The notes: a model not told the origin generated them from the letters alone. A stretch of DNA of 25,067 nucleotides from Hyphomicrobiales bacterium (GCA_027082895.1 JALWTJ010000186.1:1-25067); one strand, 5' to 3'. Positions 1 through 8,175 are shown, counted from the first letter of the stretch. Translations and numbers: made by a program.

Positions 1-1096
1 CCTTCAGGAAATCGGCCCGCTTGACCCCGTAGCTTTCCGCCAGCCGCATCAGGCGCCCTTCCAGACGCATCAGGCTCTTGTTGATGTCGTAAAGCTGCTC
101 GATCAGGCTTTCGATGCGCGAATTGTTCAGTGCAAGGGATTTGACGATCCCGATCACTTCCGAGCGCAACGCCTTGAGCTTCTTGACTTCCTTTGCGTTC
201 AGTTCCTGGGCGGCAAGCTGAATTTCCGTATGGGAATCCTGAAGCTTGCGCATCCGCGTATAAATGGAGGCAATCTTGTCGAACTGTTCCACTACCTGTG
301 GACGCAATTCGCTTTCCATGGCCGAAAGGGACAGGTTGGCTTCGAACTCCTCCTCGTCATCGGATTCGCCCTCGCCTCCTTCCTTCTGCTTTTCCTCCTG
401 CATGGTTTCCGCCACATGGGATTTTTCCGGCAACACGATATTGCCGTTGGGCCCGCGCAACGGAGGCGTTTCCTGGTTGACCTGCTTGGCATCCGGCCCC
501 GCATAGGTCGCTTCCAGATCAATGATGTCACGCAAAAGGATTTCGCCTTCATTCAACTGGTCGCGCCAGATGATGATGGCCTGAAAGGTCAGCGGGCTTT
601 CACACAAGCCCTCGATCATGGTTTCCCGGCCCGCTTCAATCCGCTTGGCAATGGCGATTTCGCCTTCGCGGCTGAGCAGTTCCACCGTACCCATTTCCCG
701 CAGGTACATGCGCACCGGATCATCGGTGCGGTCCGATCCTTCCCGGGCATTGGACTTGCTGGTGATGGCGGTGCCGCCAACCGTGGCCAGCTGTCGGGAG
801 GTGCCGGCCTTGGTGTCGGTTTCCTCCACCTCGTCCTCATCCATCACGTTGATGCCCATTTCCGAGAACATGGACATCATGTCCTCGATCTGCTCCGACT
901 TGACCTGATCGGAAGGCAGAATGGCATTAATTTCCTCATAGGTGACATATCCGCGCTTCTTAGCGGTCCGGATCAGCTTTTTCACCCCGGCATCGGACAT
1001 GTCCAGAAGCGGGCCGTCCGCGGCGGCGCCAGCATCCGCTCCGGCAACGGGGTCACGGGTTTTCTGCTGTTCATTCTGTTGGGTCTTAGTCGCCAT
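1..1096 (-). CDS. rpoD: RNA polymerase primary sigma factor (sigma-70), N-terminal part, cut by the window edge
   Basis: This is the housekeeping sigma factor, which directs RNA polymerase to promoters. Only the first 365 residues are inside the window; regions 2 to 4 lie beyond position 1. Residues about 33-90 form region 1.1 (SDAGVKKLIRTAKKRGYVTY, then an acidic linker). Residues about 121-160 form region 1.2 (DPVRMYLREMG, ELLSREGEIAIAKRIEAG). The long non-conserved region follows, with an acidic stretch near residues 255-270. The ATG is preceded by AGGAGA at five to six bases, which fixes the start. It is last in the minus-strand series yqeY, secreted protein, dnaG, rpoD, the classical macromolecular synthesis gene order. 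A 225-base gap separates it from dnaG, enough for a promoter of its own, but I see only weak -35/-10 matches there. Identification is very secure. Confidence 0.97.
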   Translation of the reverse strand, partial: MATKTQQNEQQKTRDPVAGADAGAAADGPLLDMSDAGVKKLIRTAKKRGYVTYEEINAILPSDQVKSEQIEDMMSMFSEMGINVMDEDEVEETDTKAGTSRQLATVGGTAITSKSNAREGSDRTDDPVRMYLREMGTVELLSREGEIAIAKRIEAGRETMIEGLCESPLTFQAIIIWRDQLNEGEILLRDIIDLEATYAGPDAKQVNQETPPLRGPNGNIVLPEKSHVAETMQEEKQKEGGEGESDDEEEFEANLSLSAMESELRPQVVEQFDKIASIYTRMRKLQDSHTEIQLAAQELNAKEVKKLKALRSEVIGIVKSLALNNSRIESLIEQLYDINKSLMRLEGRLMRLAESYGVKRADFLK

Positions 1097-1321
1097 CAAA
1101 CTCTCCTGGCGCCCCATGCGGGCGGGACGGTTACGGGGTAAACCGGACCGAGCGTTAGCGGCAAGAGATTTGCGCATGGTAAAGATCGGGCAAACCGGCG
1201 GGGTTGATCCTGCGCCGTATGCGCGCCGCAACATCCCCTGGTTGGTTCCTGTGTCCGGCCTGCCACCATGGCGCATATCTGGTCATGAAACGCGAAAAAA
1301 CGCGCAACACCGAAAAGTTTT

Positions 1322-3241
1322 TCAAAAACTCGGCGCCGCCCGTCCCGATGGCAAACCAAACCCCTCGATCAATGCTTCCGTGCCGTCCACACTGGTGATC
1401 TGGTTCTGAATGTCGCGCAACCGCTCAAATGATTCCTCGCTTGGTGCCTGCCCAAGCGCCAATTCGGCTGCCTTGAGCTCTCTATTTAATTCAACCGATT
1501 TATAATGCAAGGCCAGAGCGTGATTTAACCCGGTTCGTGCATCCGATTCATCAATTTCCGCTCCAATCTGCCACACCCCCTGCTTTTCCAGCATCGCGCG
1601 CATGCGCTCCATATCCGGGCCAAACCCCTGCTCCTGCAGCGCCAGAACCAGTTCTGCCCCGGAAATGGAAGGCTTGCCCGTCACCTGGTCCACCAGCACC
1701 GACAACATGCGGCGCGCCACCGGCGAGGAAAATTCCACCTGCGCCAGACGCTCGATCTGTGCCTGTGCCAGACGCGGATGGTTGACAAGGGCCGTCAGGA
1801 TCACCGCCTCGCGGGAGGTGACCCCGCCCCCCGAAGCGGCCCGCAACAGGCGGGAATTGCGTAAGGTTTCCCCCACCGCCGGCCGGCCGGAATGCCGCTT
1901 TGCACCAGGGCTGTTGCGCCACTTCCCCCTGAAAGAGCCACCCACCGCCTTGTCGGGCGGTGCAAAAAACGCCTTCAGCCTTTCGTTGAACGCCTGGAAA
2001 TAGTGCCGGTTGATGGTGCCGTTCTGGATGGTACGCACCCGCTCGGCCAGCCGTTCCTCCAGCGCCGCCCGCCCCTCCGGCGTTCCGGGCACCCCCCCCG
2101 CCGTTTCCAGATTCCACACCGCATCGGACAGAGGCACCGCACTTTCCACCAGTTGGACGAACGCTGCCGCCCCCTGTTCGCGTATCAGATCGTCCGGATC
2201 CTTGCCCTCGGGCAGGGTGGCAACCCGCACGCTTTTGCCCGGTGTCAGCAGGGGCAACACGATTTCCGTGGTGCGCGCCATGGCCCGTTGGCCCGCCCCA
2301 TCCCCGTCAAAACACAGAACCGGCTGATCGCTCATGCGCCACAACAAGGCCATGTGCTCCTCGCTGAGAGCCGTTCCCAAAGGCGCCACACAGGCACCAA
2401 AACCGGCCGCATCCCCTGCGATCACATCCAGATACCCCTCCATGACGACCACCGGCTGGCCATTGCGCGCATTTTTTTGCGCCATATGGCCATTGTAAAG
2501 AGTGCGCCGCTTGTGAAACAGATCGGTTTCCGGGGAATTGAGATATTTGGCGCGTGCCTGAGGGTCCAGCGCCCGTCCGCCAAAGGCAATCACCCGTCCC
2601 CGGAAATCCGTGATGGGAAACATCACCCGGTTACGGAACCGGTCATAGGGCACCGCAATGCGCTCCCCGTGCACCACCAGCCCCGCCGCTGCCATCTGCT
2701 CGCCCGCAACGCCGTTGGCCGCCAGATGCTCCTTCAGACCGTTGCGCGAATCCGGGGCAAACCCGATCCGGAAACGGCTCTGGGAAGCATGGGACACCCC
2801 CCTTTGCGCCAGATAGCCACGGGCCCGTGCACCGATATTGTGAGCCAATGCCGCCTCGAAATAGGAAGCGGCCAGTTCCATGACATCATAAAGGCTGGCC
2901 CGTTCCCGGTCCTGTTTTTCCGCCCGCGCATCCCGGGCCGGCATTGGCACCCCGGCCTCTGCAGCCAGCTTTTCCACCGCCTCGGGAAAGCGCAACCCCC
3001 CATGCTCGGTCAGAAAGCGGAAATGGTCCCCCGACACCCCGCACCCGAAACAATGGTAACGGCCCCGCCGGTCATCCGCATGAAAGGACGGGGTCTTTTC
3101 CCCGTGAAACGGGCAGCAGGCCCAGTAATCCCCCCGGGCGGGCTGGCTTTTGCGCCGGTCCCACTGCACATATTCCCCCACCACCTGGGAAATGGGAAGG
3201 CGCTGGCGGATTTCCTCCAGAAATGTATCTGAAAAACGCAT
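1322..3241 (-). CDS. dnaG: DNA primase DnaG
   Basis: DnaG makes the RNA primers for DNA replication and acts with the DnaB helicase. The 639-residue length is normal for the family. The N-terminal CHC2 zinc finger is visible: C43 and H46 in CCPFHGEKTPSF, C64 and C67 in YHCFGCG. The catalytic core contains KYLNSPET (about 232-239). The TOPRIM fold has E268 in VVVMEGYLDV and D312/D314 in CFDGDGAGQRA, the metal-binding acidic residues. The C-terminal part (about 470-639) is the helicase-binding region. The ATG start gives the standard RFSDTFLEEIRQRLPIS beginning but has no clear Shine-Dalgarno site, so translation may be weak or coupled to the gene 46 bases upstream. Confidence 0.98.
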   Translation of the reverse strand: MRFSDTFLEEIRQRLPISQVVGEYVQWDRRKSQPARGDYWACCPFHGEKTPSFHADDRRGRYHCFGCGVSGDHFRFLTEHGGLRFPEAVEKLAAEAGVPMPARDARAEKQDRERASLYDVMELAASYFEAALAHNIGARARGYLAQRGVSHASQSRFRIGFAPDSRNGLKEHLAANGVAGEQMAAAGLVVHGERIAVPYDRFRNRVMFPITDFRGRVIAFGGRALDPQARAKYLNSPETDLFHKRRTLYNGHMAQKNARNGQPVVVMEGYLDVIAGDAAGFGACVAPLGTALSEEHMALLWRMSDQPVLCFDGDGAGQRAMARTTEIVLPLLTPGKSVRVATLPEGKDPDDLIREQGAAAFVQLVESAVPLSDAVWNLETAGGVPGTPEGRAALEERLAERVRTIQNGTINRHYFQAFNERLKAFFAPPDKAVGGSFRGKWRNSPGAKRHSGRPAVGETLRNSRLLRAASGGGVTSREAVILTALVNHPRLAQAQIERLAQVEFSSPVARRMLSVLVDQVTGKPSISGAELVLALQEQGFGPDMERMRAMLEKQGVWQIGAEIDESDARTGLNHALALHYKSVELNRELKAAELALGQAPSEESFERLRDIQNQITSVDGTEALIEGFGLPSGRAAPSF

Positions 3242-3287
3242 GGGGCCTGTTTAGCGCACTCCGCCCGAACGTTTCAATTTTTCCCGC

Positions 3288-3860
3288 TCAACCATTGGGG
3301 CAGGCCGGACTCGGCCCCAGCCTGAGGCTGTTTTCCATGGTCTCGATAATCGGGCTGATCACCGGTTTCAACGTTCTGGGAAACGAGAAATAGATATGGG
3401 CCGCCACCGGACAATTGGAACGGGTCATGGACTTGAGATAAAAAATGTCCTGCCCGGCAAACCCGGAAAACACGAACCAGCTGTTTCCCCCCGGCGCATA
3501 GGTAATGTCGGCTCCCGCACTCTCCAGCGCCGCCCGCTGCTGCGCCCGATAATCGGCAAAACTGTTCGCATTTCCGTTCCAGTAGTTGGCAAACACGGAA
3601 ATTGTGATGTTGCCGTCCTGATTGCGCCAGCTTTCCCCATACCCGCTGTTCAGGTTCTGGGGCACGAACCCGTAGCGCGGCACGCGTGCCGTCACACCGA
3701 ACTGCGCAACGGTAAAGGTATCCCAGGCCTGCTGGCTGATCGGGGGAATGTTCTGCCCAAGGGCAATACCGGGATTCCCCATGCTCCCCGCCACCAACAG
3801 AACAAGCATGGCTGCCCGTTTACGGAGCCATCCTGCAAAAAAGATATTTGATCCAGTCAT
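3288..3860 (-). CDS. Secreted protein of unknown function between yqeY and dnaG
   Basis: I do not recognise a named family for this 190-residue protein. The N-terminus has a basic stretch (WLRKR) and a hydrophobic segment at about 17-35 ending in ALGQN, which looks like a secretion signal with cleavage near residue 35. The mature part is rich in aromatic residues, Asn and Gly, and includes YWNGNANSFADYR, NSWFVFSGFAGQDIFYLKS and ISPIIETMENSLR. Two cysteines remain (C150, C187) and could form a disulfide in the periplasm. The ATG is preceded by GGAG at eight bases. It lies 56 bases after yqeY and 46 bases before dnaG on the same strand, so it is probably co-transcribed with the replication and transcription genes. 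Secretion is inferred from the N-terminus; the function is unknown. Confidence 0.8.
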   Translation of the reverse strand: MTGSNIFFAGWLRKRAAMLVLLVAGSMGNPGIALGQNIPPISQQAWDTFTVAQFGVTARVPRYGFVPQNLNSGYGESWRNQDGNITISVFANYWNGNANSFADYRAQQRAALESAGADITYAPGGNSWFVFSGFAGQDIFYLKSMTRSNCPVAAHIYFSFPRTLKPVISPIIETMENSLRLGPSPACPNG

Positions 3861-3870
3861 CTTCGTCTCC

Positions 3871-3888
3871 TTTTGCCCCCCGGCAAAA
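3871..3888 (-). promoter_or_regulatory. Hairpin abutting the ribosome binding site of the secreted protein gene
   Basis: On the minus-strand transcript, TTTTGCC, a GGGG loop and GGCAAAA form a seven-base-pair stem that ends directly against the GGAG Shine-Dalgarno site of the downstream gene. It sits in the 56-base gap after yqeY. The Ts lie before the stem rather than after it, so it is not a typical terminator in this direction. It could modulate ribosome access or mark an mRNA processing site. Confidence 0.4.
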
Positions 3889-3916
3889 AAGAACGGAACA
3901 ACCCGATGCGAAAAGG

Positions 3917-4369
3917 TCAGCCGCCCAGAAGCTTCTTGACTGTCAACGCCGCCTTGCCGAAATCGATCCGGCCGGGAAAGCGCCCCTTGAGCACGGCCAC
4001 CACCTTGCCCATGTCCCGCAAGGACTCCGCGCCCGTTTCCGCAATGGCCGCCTTGATCGCCTCGGTAACCGCTGCTTCGTCCAGGGGCTGGGGCAGAAAC
4101 TCCTCGATAATGGCAATTTCCGCCCGTTCCTGCTCCGCCAGCTCGTCCCGTCCCGCCTCGGCATAGACCCGCGCCGATTCCTCGCGCTGCTTGACCATTT
4201 TCTGCAACAGCGACAGGATTTCCTGCTCGTCAATACCCTCGCTGCCGCCGCTGCGTGCTTCGATGTCACGATCCTTGATCGCGGCCAGTATCAGGCGCAA
4301 GGTACCCGTGCGCTGCTTGTCCCGCGCCCGCAGCGCATTCTTCATTTCCGTGTCTAGACGTGCCCGCAT
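3917..4369 (-). CDS. yqeY: GatB/YqeY domain protein
   Basis: This 150-residue protein belongs to the stand-alone GatB/YqeY family, which resembles the C-terminal tail domain of the GatB amidotransferase subunit. The cellular role of the stand-alone form is not well defined; binding to tRNA or to a partner protein is assumed by analogy. Visible family features are the opening helix RLDTEMKNALRARDKQRTGTLRLILAAIKDRDIEAR, the central EEILSLLQKMVKQREESARVY-type helix, the loop EFLPQPLDE, and the closing domain DMGKVVAVLKGRFPGRIDFG. Its place upstream of dnaG and rpoD matches many alphaproteobacterial and other genomes. The ATG has an AAGG site seven bases upstream. It diverges from carA across a 361-base spacer that holds a good candidate promoter. 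Confidence 0.95.
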   Translation of the reverse strand: MRARLDTEMKNALRARDKQRTGTLRLILAAIKDRDIEARSGGSEGIDEQEILSLLQKMVKQREESARVYAEAGRDELAEQERAEIAIIEEFLPQPLDEAAVTEAIKAAIAETGAESLRDMGKVVAVLKGRFPGRIDFGKAALTVKKLLGG

Positions 4370-4401
4370 GGACCTTCACATCACCCGTTTCAAGGCTGCC
4401 A

Positions 4402-4431
4402 GCTATACCCCATCCCCCTGCCCGTTGCCAA
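4402..4431 (-). promoter_or_regulatory. Candidate sigma-70 promoter for yqeY and the downstream series
   Basis: On the minus strand there is TTGGCA (4431-4426), 18 bases, then TATAGC (4407-4402). This is a five-of-six -35 and a four-of-six -10 at acceptable spacing. The predicted transcription start near 4395 leaves a leader of about 25 bases before the yqeY ATG. Confidence 0.5.
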
Positions 4432-4528
4432 GAGTCAAAAAACGTGCCGGGAGCCAAAAGCGCTCCAGACGTCAAACCATACCTGAATTGCCATTCCGCC
4501 CTCCCGCGGACACAGATTGCAAACCTGT

Positions 4529-4555
4529 CCCGCAGGGCGCTCCCCCTGCATCGGG
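4529..4555. other. Bulged hairpin in the yqeY-carA spacer
   Basis: CCCG+CAGGG (4529-4537) can pair with CCCTG (4544-4548) and CGGG (4552-4555), leaving a three-base bulge and a six-base loop. It lies upstream of both candidate promoters of the divergent genes, so it should not be in either leader. No T-run follows on either strand. Apart from this and the candidate promoters, I see nothing else in the 361-base spacer 4370-4730. Confidence 0.25.
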
Positions 4556-4572
4556 CACTTGAGCCATGTCTC

Positions 4573-4600
4573 TTGACGAAGAAACACCGTTCAATATCAC
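4573..4600 (+). promoter_or_regulatory. Candidate promoter for carA (upstream)
   Basis: TTGACG (4573-4578), 16 bases, then TATCAC (4595-4600). This is the best combined match upstream of carA. It would give a leader of about 125 bases. Confidence 0.4.
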
Positions 4601-4643
4601 CTAACACGTTGAATTGTCGTCAGTTTTCAAACAGCACAGAAGA

Positions 4644-4672
4644 TTGACCTGCCCATGGCCATCCTGTAATGT
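4644..4672 (+). promoter_or_regulatory. Candidate promoter for carA (downstream alternative)
   Basis: TTGACC (4644-4649), 17 bases, then TAATGT (4667-4672). The -35 is good and the -10 is weak. It would start transcription about 50 bases before the carA start codon. The sequence alone does not decide between this and the upstream candidate. Confidence 0.3.
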
Positions 4673-4730
4673 CGCGGCCGAAACACAGCCCCCACATCCC
4701 CGGTTCATCCCCCAACAACGGAGCTTGCCC

Positions 4731-5945
4731 GTGACCGGCTGGCCACAACACGCCCCCACCGCCATGATCCTGCTGCAGGACGGCACCCGCATCCCGGGTA
4801 TCGGCATCGGTGCCACCGGCAGTGCTGCCGGTGAAATCTGTTTCAACACCGCCATGACCGGCTACCAGGAAATCCTGACCGACCCCTCCTATGCCGGTCA
4901 GATCATCACCTTCACCTTTCCCCATATCGGCAATGTGGGTACCAACCCTGAAGACATGGAAACCATCAACCCGGCATCCCGCTCCGGTGTCCGGGGGTGC
5001 ATCCTGCGCGCCAACATCACCGCCCCGTCCAACTACCGGGCCGTTGGCCAGTTGGACCAGTGGCTCGCCAGCCGTGGCATCATCGGCATTGCGGGCATTG
5101 ACACGCGTGCGCTGACCGCCCGTATCCGGGAAAAGGGCATGCCCAACGGCATCATCGCCCATCAGAAGAATGGACAGTTCGACCTGGAGGAACTGGAAAG
5201 CAAGCTGAAAGCCTTTCCCGGCCTTGAGGGGCAAGATCTGGCGATCAGCGTTTCCACCACCCAGACGCTGACATGGCAGAGCGGAGAATGGACATGGGGC
5301 CAGGGTACCGAAGAAATTGCGGACCCGGATTTTCACATCGTTGCCATGGATTTTGGTGCCAAGACCAATATCCTGCGCGCCCTTGCGTCCCAGTCGGCGC
5401 GGGTCACCCTCGTTCCGGCCACCGCCACCGCCCAGGATATTCTGGCCCACAGGCCCGACGGCATCTTCCTGTCCAACGGCCCGGGCGACCCGAAGGCCAC
5501 CGGCACCTATGCCGTACCCGTCATTCAGCAATTGCTGAAAAGCGGCCTGCCCCTGTTCGGCATCTGCCTTGGCCATCAATTGCTGGCCCTGGCCCTTGGC
5601 GCAAAGACGAAAAAGATGCACCAGGGCCACCATGGGGCCAACCATCCGGTCAAGGATCTGGGAACCGGCCGGGTTGAAATCACCTCCATGAACCACGGAT
5701 TTGCCGTGGACGGCACATCCCTGCCCCAAGGGGTGGAACAGTCCCACATCTCCCTGTTCGACGGGTCGAATGCTGGCCTGACGGTCCCCGGAAAACCGGT
5801 CTTTTCCGTGCAATACCACCCGGAGGCCTCCCCCGGCCCCCACGATGCCCACTATCTTTTCACCCGTTTCTTCAACCTGATCCGGCAACAAAAGGGCCTG
5901 CCCGAGCAACCCGAATTTTCCGCCCCCGGTCAAGCAGCGGAATAG
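4731..5945 (+). CDS. carA: Carbamoyl-phosphate synthase small (glutaminase) subunit
   Basis: CarA hydrolyses glutamine and passes ammonia to CarB for carbamoyl phosphate, the precursor of arginine and pyrimidines. I chose the GTG at 4731 because GGAG lies seven bases upstream. The in-frame ATG at 4764 has no ribosome site and would trim the N-terminus. This gives 404 residues, normal for the family. The N-terminal CPSase small-subunit domain holds FNTAMTGYQEILTDPSYAGQI. The C-terminal class I glutamine amidotransferase domain has the nucleophile C279 in FGICLGHQ and H363/E365 in QYHPEASPGP; the oxyanion motif SNGPGDP is also present. The partner carB lies about 5.5 kb downstream on the same strand rather than adjacent, with unrelated genes between. 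CarA is convergent with the TetR gene across 65 bases, where I see no clear terminator. Confidence 0.97.
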   Translation: MTGWPQHAPTAMILLQDGTRIPGIGIGATGSAAGEICFNTAMTGYQEILTDPSYAGQIITFTFPHIGNVGTNPEDMETINPASRSGVRGCILRANITAPSNYRAVGQLDQWLASRGIIGIAGIDTRALTARIREKGMPNGIIAHQKNGQFDLEELESKLKAFPGLEGQDLAISVSTTQTLTWQSGEWTWGQGTEEIADPDFHIVAMDFGAKTNILRALASQSARVTLVPATATAQDILAHRPDGIFLSNGPGDPKATGTYAVPVIQQLLKSGLPLFGICLGHQLLALALGAKTKKMHQGHHGANHPVKDLGTGRVEITSMNHGFAVDGTSLPQGVEQSHISLFDGSNAGLTVPGKPVFSVQYHPEASPGPHDAHYLFTRFFNLIRQQKGLPEQPEFSAPGQAAE

Positions 5946-6010
5946 GAACGCCCGCACGCAAGGCGATGCCAAACCGGCCCCATGTCAACACGAAAGGGGA
6001 CCCGACCGGT

Positions 6011-6607
6011 TCAGGCTTTTCCAACCCCGCAACTCGCCCGGCCGGCACGAAACAACTGCGCGATCCGGTCGCCATAGCCTGCTTGCGCGCCAAGGGCCGA
6101 AATCACCCCCAGAAGCGAAAAACTCTGCAACCCTGCGGTTGCAGCATCAATCCGTTCATCAATATCACCACAGGCCTGCCCCTCACCAACAGCCCGTGCA
6201 ATCCTTGCGGTGAAATGATCGAAATAATCCTGATACAGCGCCGAAACTTTCGGATGCGCCCGCAGGGGACCACAAGCAGTTCGGCTCAGATAACACCCCC
6301 GCCACCCCTCTGAGCGGGCCGCATTTTCAACACCATCCCAGAAAGCTTCAAGTCCTCTGACTCCGCCCTCTGCCAGTGCGGAATCGACCATGGAAACAAG
6401 GCTTTCATGGTAAACCTCGAGCGTTTCCGCGATCAGCGCCTCCTTGTCCGGCCAATAGCCGTAAAGAGCTTTTCGGCTGAGCCCGGTCGCCGCCACGATA
6501 TCACTGTAAGAAGCAATCTCGGCACCCCGGTGCCAGAACAGCGCCACCACAGCTTCCACGATCTCCTTCCGGGTGGGCCGGATTTTTCCCGGAGCAGTCT
6601 GCATCAT
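6011..6607 (-). CDS. TetR-family transcriptional repressor
   Basis: This is a DNA-binding repressor of 198 residues, normal for TetR. Residues about 12-58 form the helix-turn-helix domain (EIVEAVVALFWHRG, SYSDIVAATGLSRKALYGYWPDKEALI). The C-terminal part is the ligand-binding and dimerisation region; it contains FWDGVENAARSEGWRGCYLSRTACGP, similar to TetR proteins that sense small organic ligands. The start is the first of two adjacent ATGs, with AGGA five bases upstream of the first and eight of the second. A longer reading frame to 6751 exists but lacks family similarity. It diverges from the SRPBCC gene, and two palindromes in the spacer are probably its own operators. The ligand is unknown. 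Confidence 0.92.
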   Translation of the reverse strand: MMQTAPGKIRPTRKEIVEAVVALFWHRGAEIASYSDIVAATGLSRKALYGYWPDKEALIAETLEVYHESLVSMVDSALAEGGVRGLEAFWDGVENAARSEGWRGCYLSRTACGPLRAHPKVSALYQDYFDHFTARIARAVGEGQACGDIDERIDAATAGLQSFSLLGVISALGAQAGYGDRIAQLFRAGRASCGVGKA

Positions 6608-6762
6608 CGAATTCCTGTCCTCTTTTTCGTTCCGCATCTGCCACATGTCCCTCCCGGCATAGCGCATACCCCCCGGACCCAACACGGCGCACCACGCCAT
6701 GACAGGCACGCAACCGCTGCAGCGGGCATGCAACCGCCACAATGACGACATGTTGCAGATTC

Positions 6763-6794
6763 ATCTTGACAGAGAACGATCATTCTCGCAAGTT
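6763..6794. promoter_or_regulatory. Overlapping divergent promoters of the tetR/SRPBCC pair
   Basis: On the plus strand a perfect TTGACA (6766-6771) is followed 17 bases later by a weak CAAGTT (6789-6794). On the minus strand TTGCGA (6791-6786) is followed 17 bases later by CAAGAT (6768-6763). In both cases the first palindromic operator lies between -35 and -10, where a bound repressor would block polymerase. The -35 on the plus strand is convincing; the -10 elements are poor. Confidence 0.45.
6772..6787. promoter_or_regulatory. Palindromic TetR operator, copy 1
   Basis: GAGAACGATCATTCTC is an imperfect 16-base palindrome with seven of eight arm positions complementary. It shares the pattern GAGAAYG-NN-CRTTCTC with copy 2. 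The centres of the two copies are 31 bases apart, about three helical turns. The position between a tetR gene and its divergent neighbour is typical of autoregulatory TetR operators. Confidence 0.8.
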
Positions 6795-6802
6795 GTTGCA
6801 GA

Positions 6803-6818
6803 GAGAATGCTCGTTCTC
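6803..6818. promoter_or_regulatory. Palindromic TetR operator, copy 2
   Basis: GAGAATGCTCGTTCTC is the second copy of the palindrome. It lies just downstream of the predicted start of transcription of the SRPBCC gene. Bound repressor here would act as a roadblock or bind cooperatively with copy 1 on the same face of the helix. Confidence 0.8.
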
Positions 6819-6898
6819 ATCCATTGAAGCAAGCAGATCTGAACCCGCCGCAACGCACCCGGCGGCAAGCATGGTGCCAACAGGACAGGAAACTTGAC

Positions 6899-7384
6899 AT
6901 GCCCCGCATTCATGTAGCAACCACGACCAGCGCCAGCCCCCGGACCTGTTGGGAACTTCTGGCGGATTTTGCGCACATCAACGCTTTCAACCCCAACCTT
7001 TCCAACTCCTATCTCATTCCACGAACAGACGGGAATGACGGCGAAATCGGTATTGGAACCTTGCGCCAGTGTGACCTGCAGGACGGCAAGAACTTCATCC
7101 GGGAAAGAATCATAGACTGGCAACCCGGCACCTCCTACACGGTTGACATATACGAGGGCTCGATGCCGCTGGATGAATCCAGATCAACCATCGGCGTGCG
7201 CCCCAATCCCGGAGGCGGAAGCACGGTCTACATGGATTTCGAATATACACCCAGCTTCGGCATACTGGGCCAACTGATGAACCTGGTGATGCTCCGGCCC
7301 ATGATGACAGGAATGTTGCAAAAGGTGGTGGACGGTCTGGCACAGAAAGCGGAAAGCACTGCCCGAACCCGCACGGCGGCATGA
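6899..7384 (+). CDS. SRPBCC (START/polyketide cyclase-like) domain protein
   Basis: This is a 161-residue protein of the SRPBCC fold, a helix-grip fold that binds hydrophobic ligands in a central cavity. Recognisable features are the opening strand and helix (ATTTSASPRTCWELLADFAHI, then NPNLSNS), the middle strands GIGTLRQCDL, FIRERIIDWQPGTSYTVDI, and the long C-terminal helix LGQLMNLVMLRPMMTGMLQKVVDGL. The ATG at 6899 has AGGA eight bases upstream; an in-frame ATG at 6824 lies just past the operators and is less likely. It is divergent from the TetR gene and should be its main target. The ligand and any enzymatic role are unknown. The TetR pairing suggests a response to a small hydrophobic compound, which is inference. 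Confidence 0.85.
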   Translation: MPRIHVATTTSASPRTCWELLADFAHINAFNPNLSNSYLIPRTDGNDGEIGIGTLRQCDLQDGKNFIRERIIDWQPGTSYTVDIYEGSMPLDESRSTIGVRPNPGGGSTVYMDFEYTPSFGILGQLMNLVMLRPMMTGMLQKVVDGLAQKAESTARTRTAA

Positions 7385-7607
7385 CAACCAGTCGCCCGAC
7401 TCCTGATCCGTCTCGCAAGCTTCCCGTATTCCAAACTTGCGCTTCCCAAGCCATTGGGGAACCATTCCGGTATGGGGAGCCCCTCCGGCCGGACCGGGAA
7501 TATTGCGCCCCGACCGGGCATCCCCCGCGGTTTTAATGGAAACCGCCTTGCCGCAGGTAAGAGAATCTGGATGAATTGATCCCATCGAACAGCAAGGTGA
7601 ACGTGAC

Positions 7608-8099
7608 ATGGCATCCCCTACGAACTTTTCCCGAACCCAGATCGTGCTGCACTGGCTGATAGCAGCCCTTGTCGTCTTTCAGGTGATTTCCGGTGATGCC
7701 ATCACCAGCCTGTGGCAACAGCGCATGGAAGGCACCATTGCCAACGAAGCCATCCCCACCCCGCACACCATCATCGGCATTGCCATTCTGCTGCTGGTCA
7801 TTGCCCGTCTGATCATCCGCCTTCGCCGGGGCATTCCCGATCTTCCCGCCTCCGAATCCGCCCTCATGGCAAAGATTGCCCGCCTCACCCACTGGCTGTT
7901 CTATCTCCTGCTGCTGGGCATGCCCCTTTCCGGCATTACTGCCTGGTTCTTCGGGCTGCAGATCCCCGCCACCACCCATGCGCTGGCCAAGTACGTTCTC
8001 ATACCCCTGGTCCTTCTGCACATTGCCGCCGCCATGGCCCACCACTTCGTTCTCAAGACGGACGTCATGCGCCGTATGGTCGACTGGAAACAGGGCTGA
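7608..8099 (+). CDS. Cytochrome b561 family membrane protein
   Basis: This 163-residue protein is a diheme b-type cytochrome of the inner membrane, of the CybB/YodB type that moves electrons from quinol or to a periplasmic acceptor. Four hydrophobic helices are visible at about 11-31, 53-72, 93-113 and 125-147. Candidate heme ligands are H15 (VLHWL), H53 (TPHTIIG), H95 (LTHWLFY) and H138 (LLHIAAAMAHH), one per helix as in the family. The ATG has AGGTGA seven bases upstream. It follows the SRPBCC gene by 223 bases; whether it belongs to the TetR-regulated unit is unclear. A GC-rich inverted repeat lies about 75 bases past its stop. Confidence 0.92.
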   Translation: MASPTNFSRTQIVLHWLIAALVVFQVISGDAITSLWQQRMEGTIANEAIPTPHTIIGIAILLLVIARLIIRLRRGIPDLPASESALMAKIARLTHWLFYLLLLGMPLSGITAWFFGLQIPATTHALAKYVLIPLVLLHIAAAMAHHFVLKTDVMRRMVDWKQG

Positions 8100-8175
8100 C
8101 ACGCGCACCCGGAAGGCACAGGGCAACCCGCGCCATCCCGCCACAAATCTTTTTTCAAGAAACAGATACAAATCA

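Noticed and set aside
1892..3232. A 446-codon plus-strand frame opposite dnaG
   Set aside because: It lies entirely antisense to dnaG and its translation has no family features.
4529..4555. The bulged hairpin as an attenuator for carA
   Set aside because: It lies upstream of both candidate carA promoters and has no T-run, so it should not be in the leader.
4620..5972. A 450-codon minus-strand frame opposite carA
   Set aside because: Same cause: a shadow of carA with no recognisable domain.
7608..8099. The cytochrome b561 as the MsrQ partner of MsrP
   Set aside because: It has the four-helix b561 pattern and lies 10 kb from msrP; nothing in the sequence links them.
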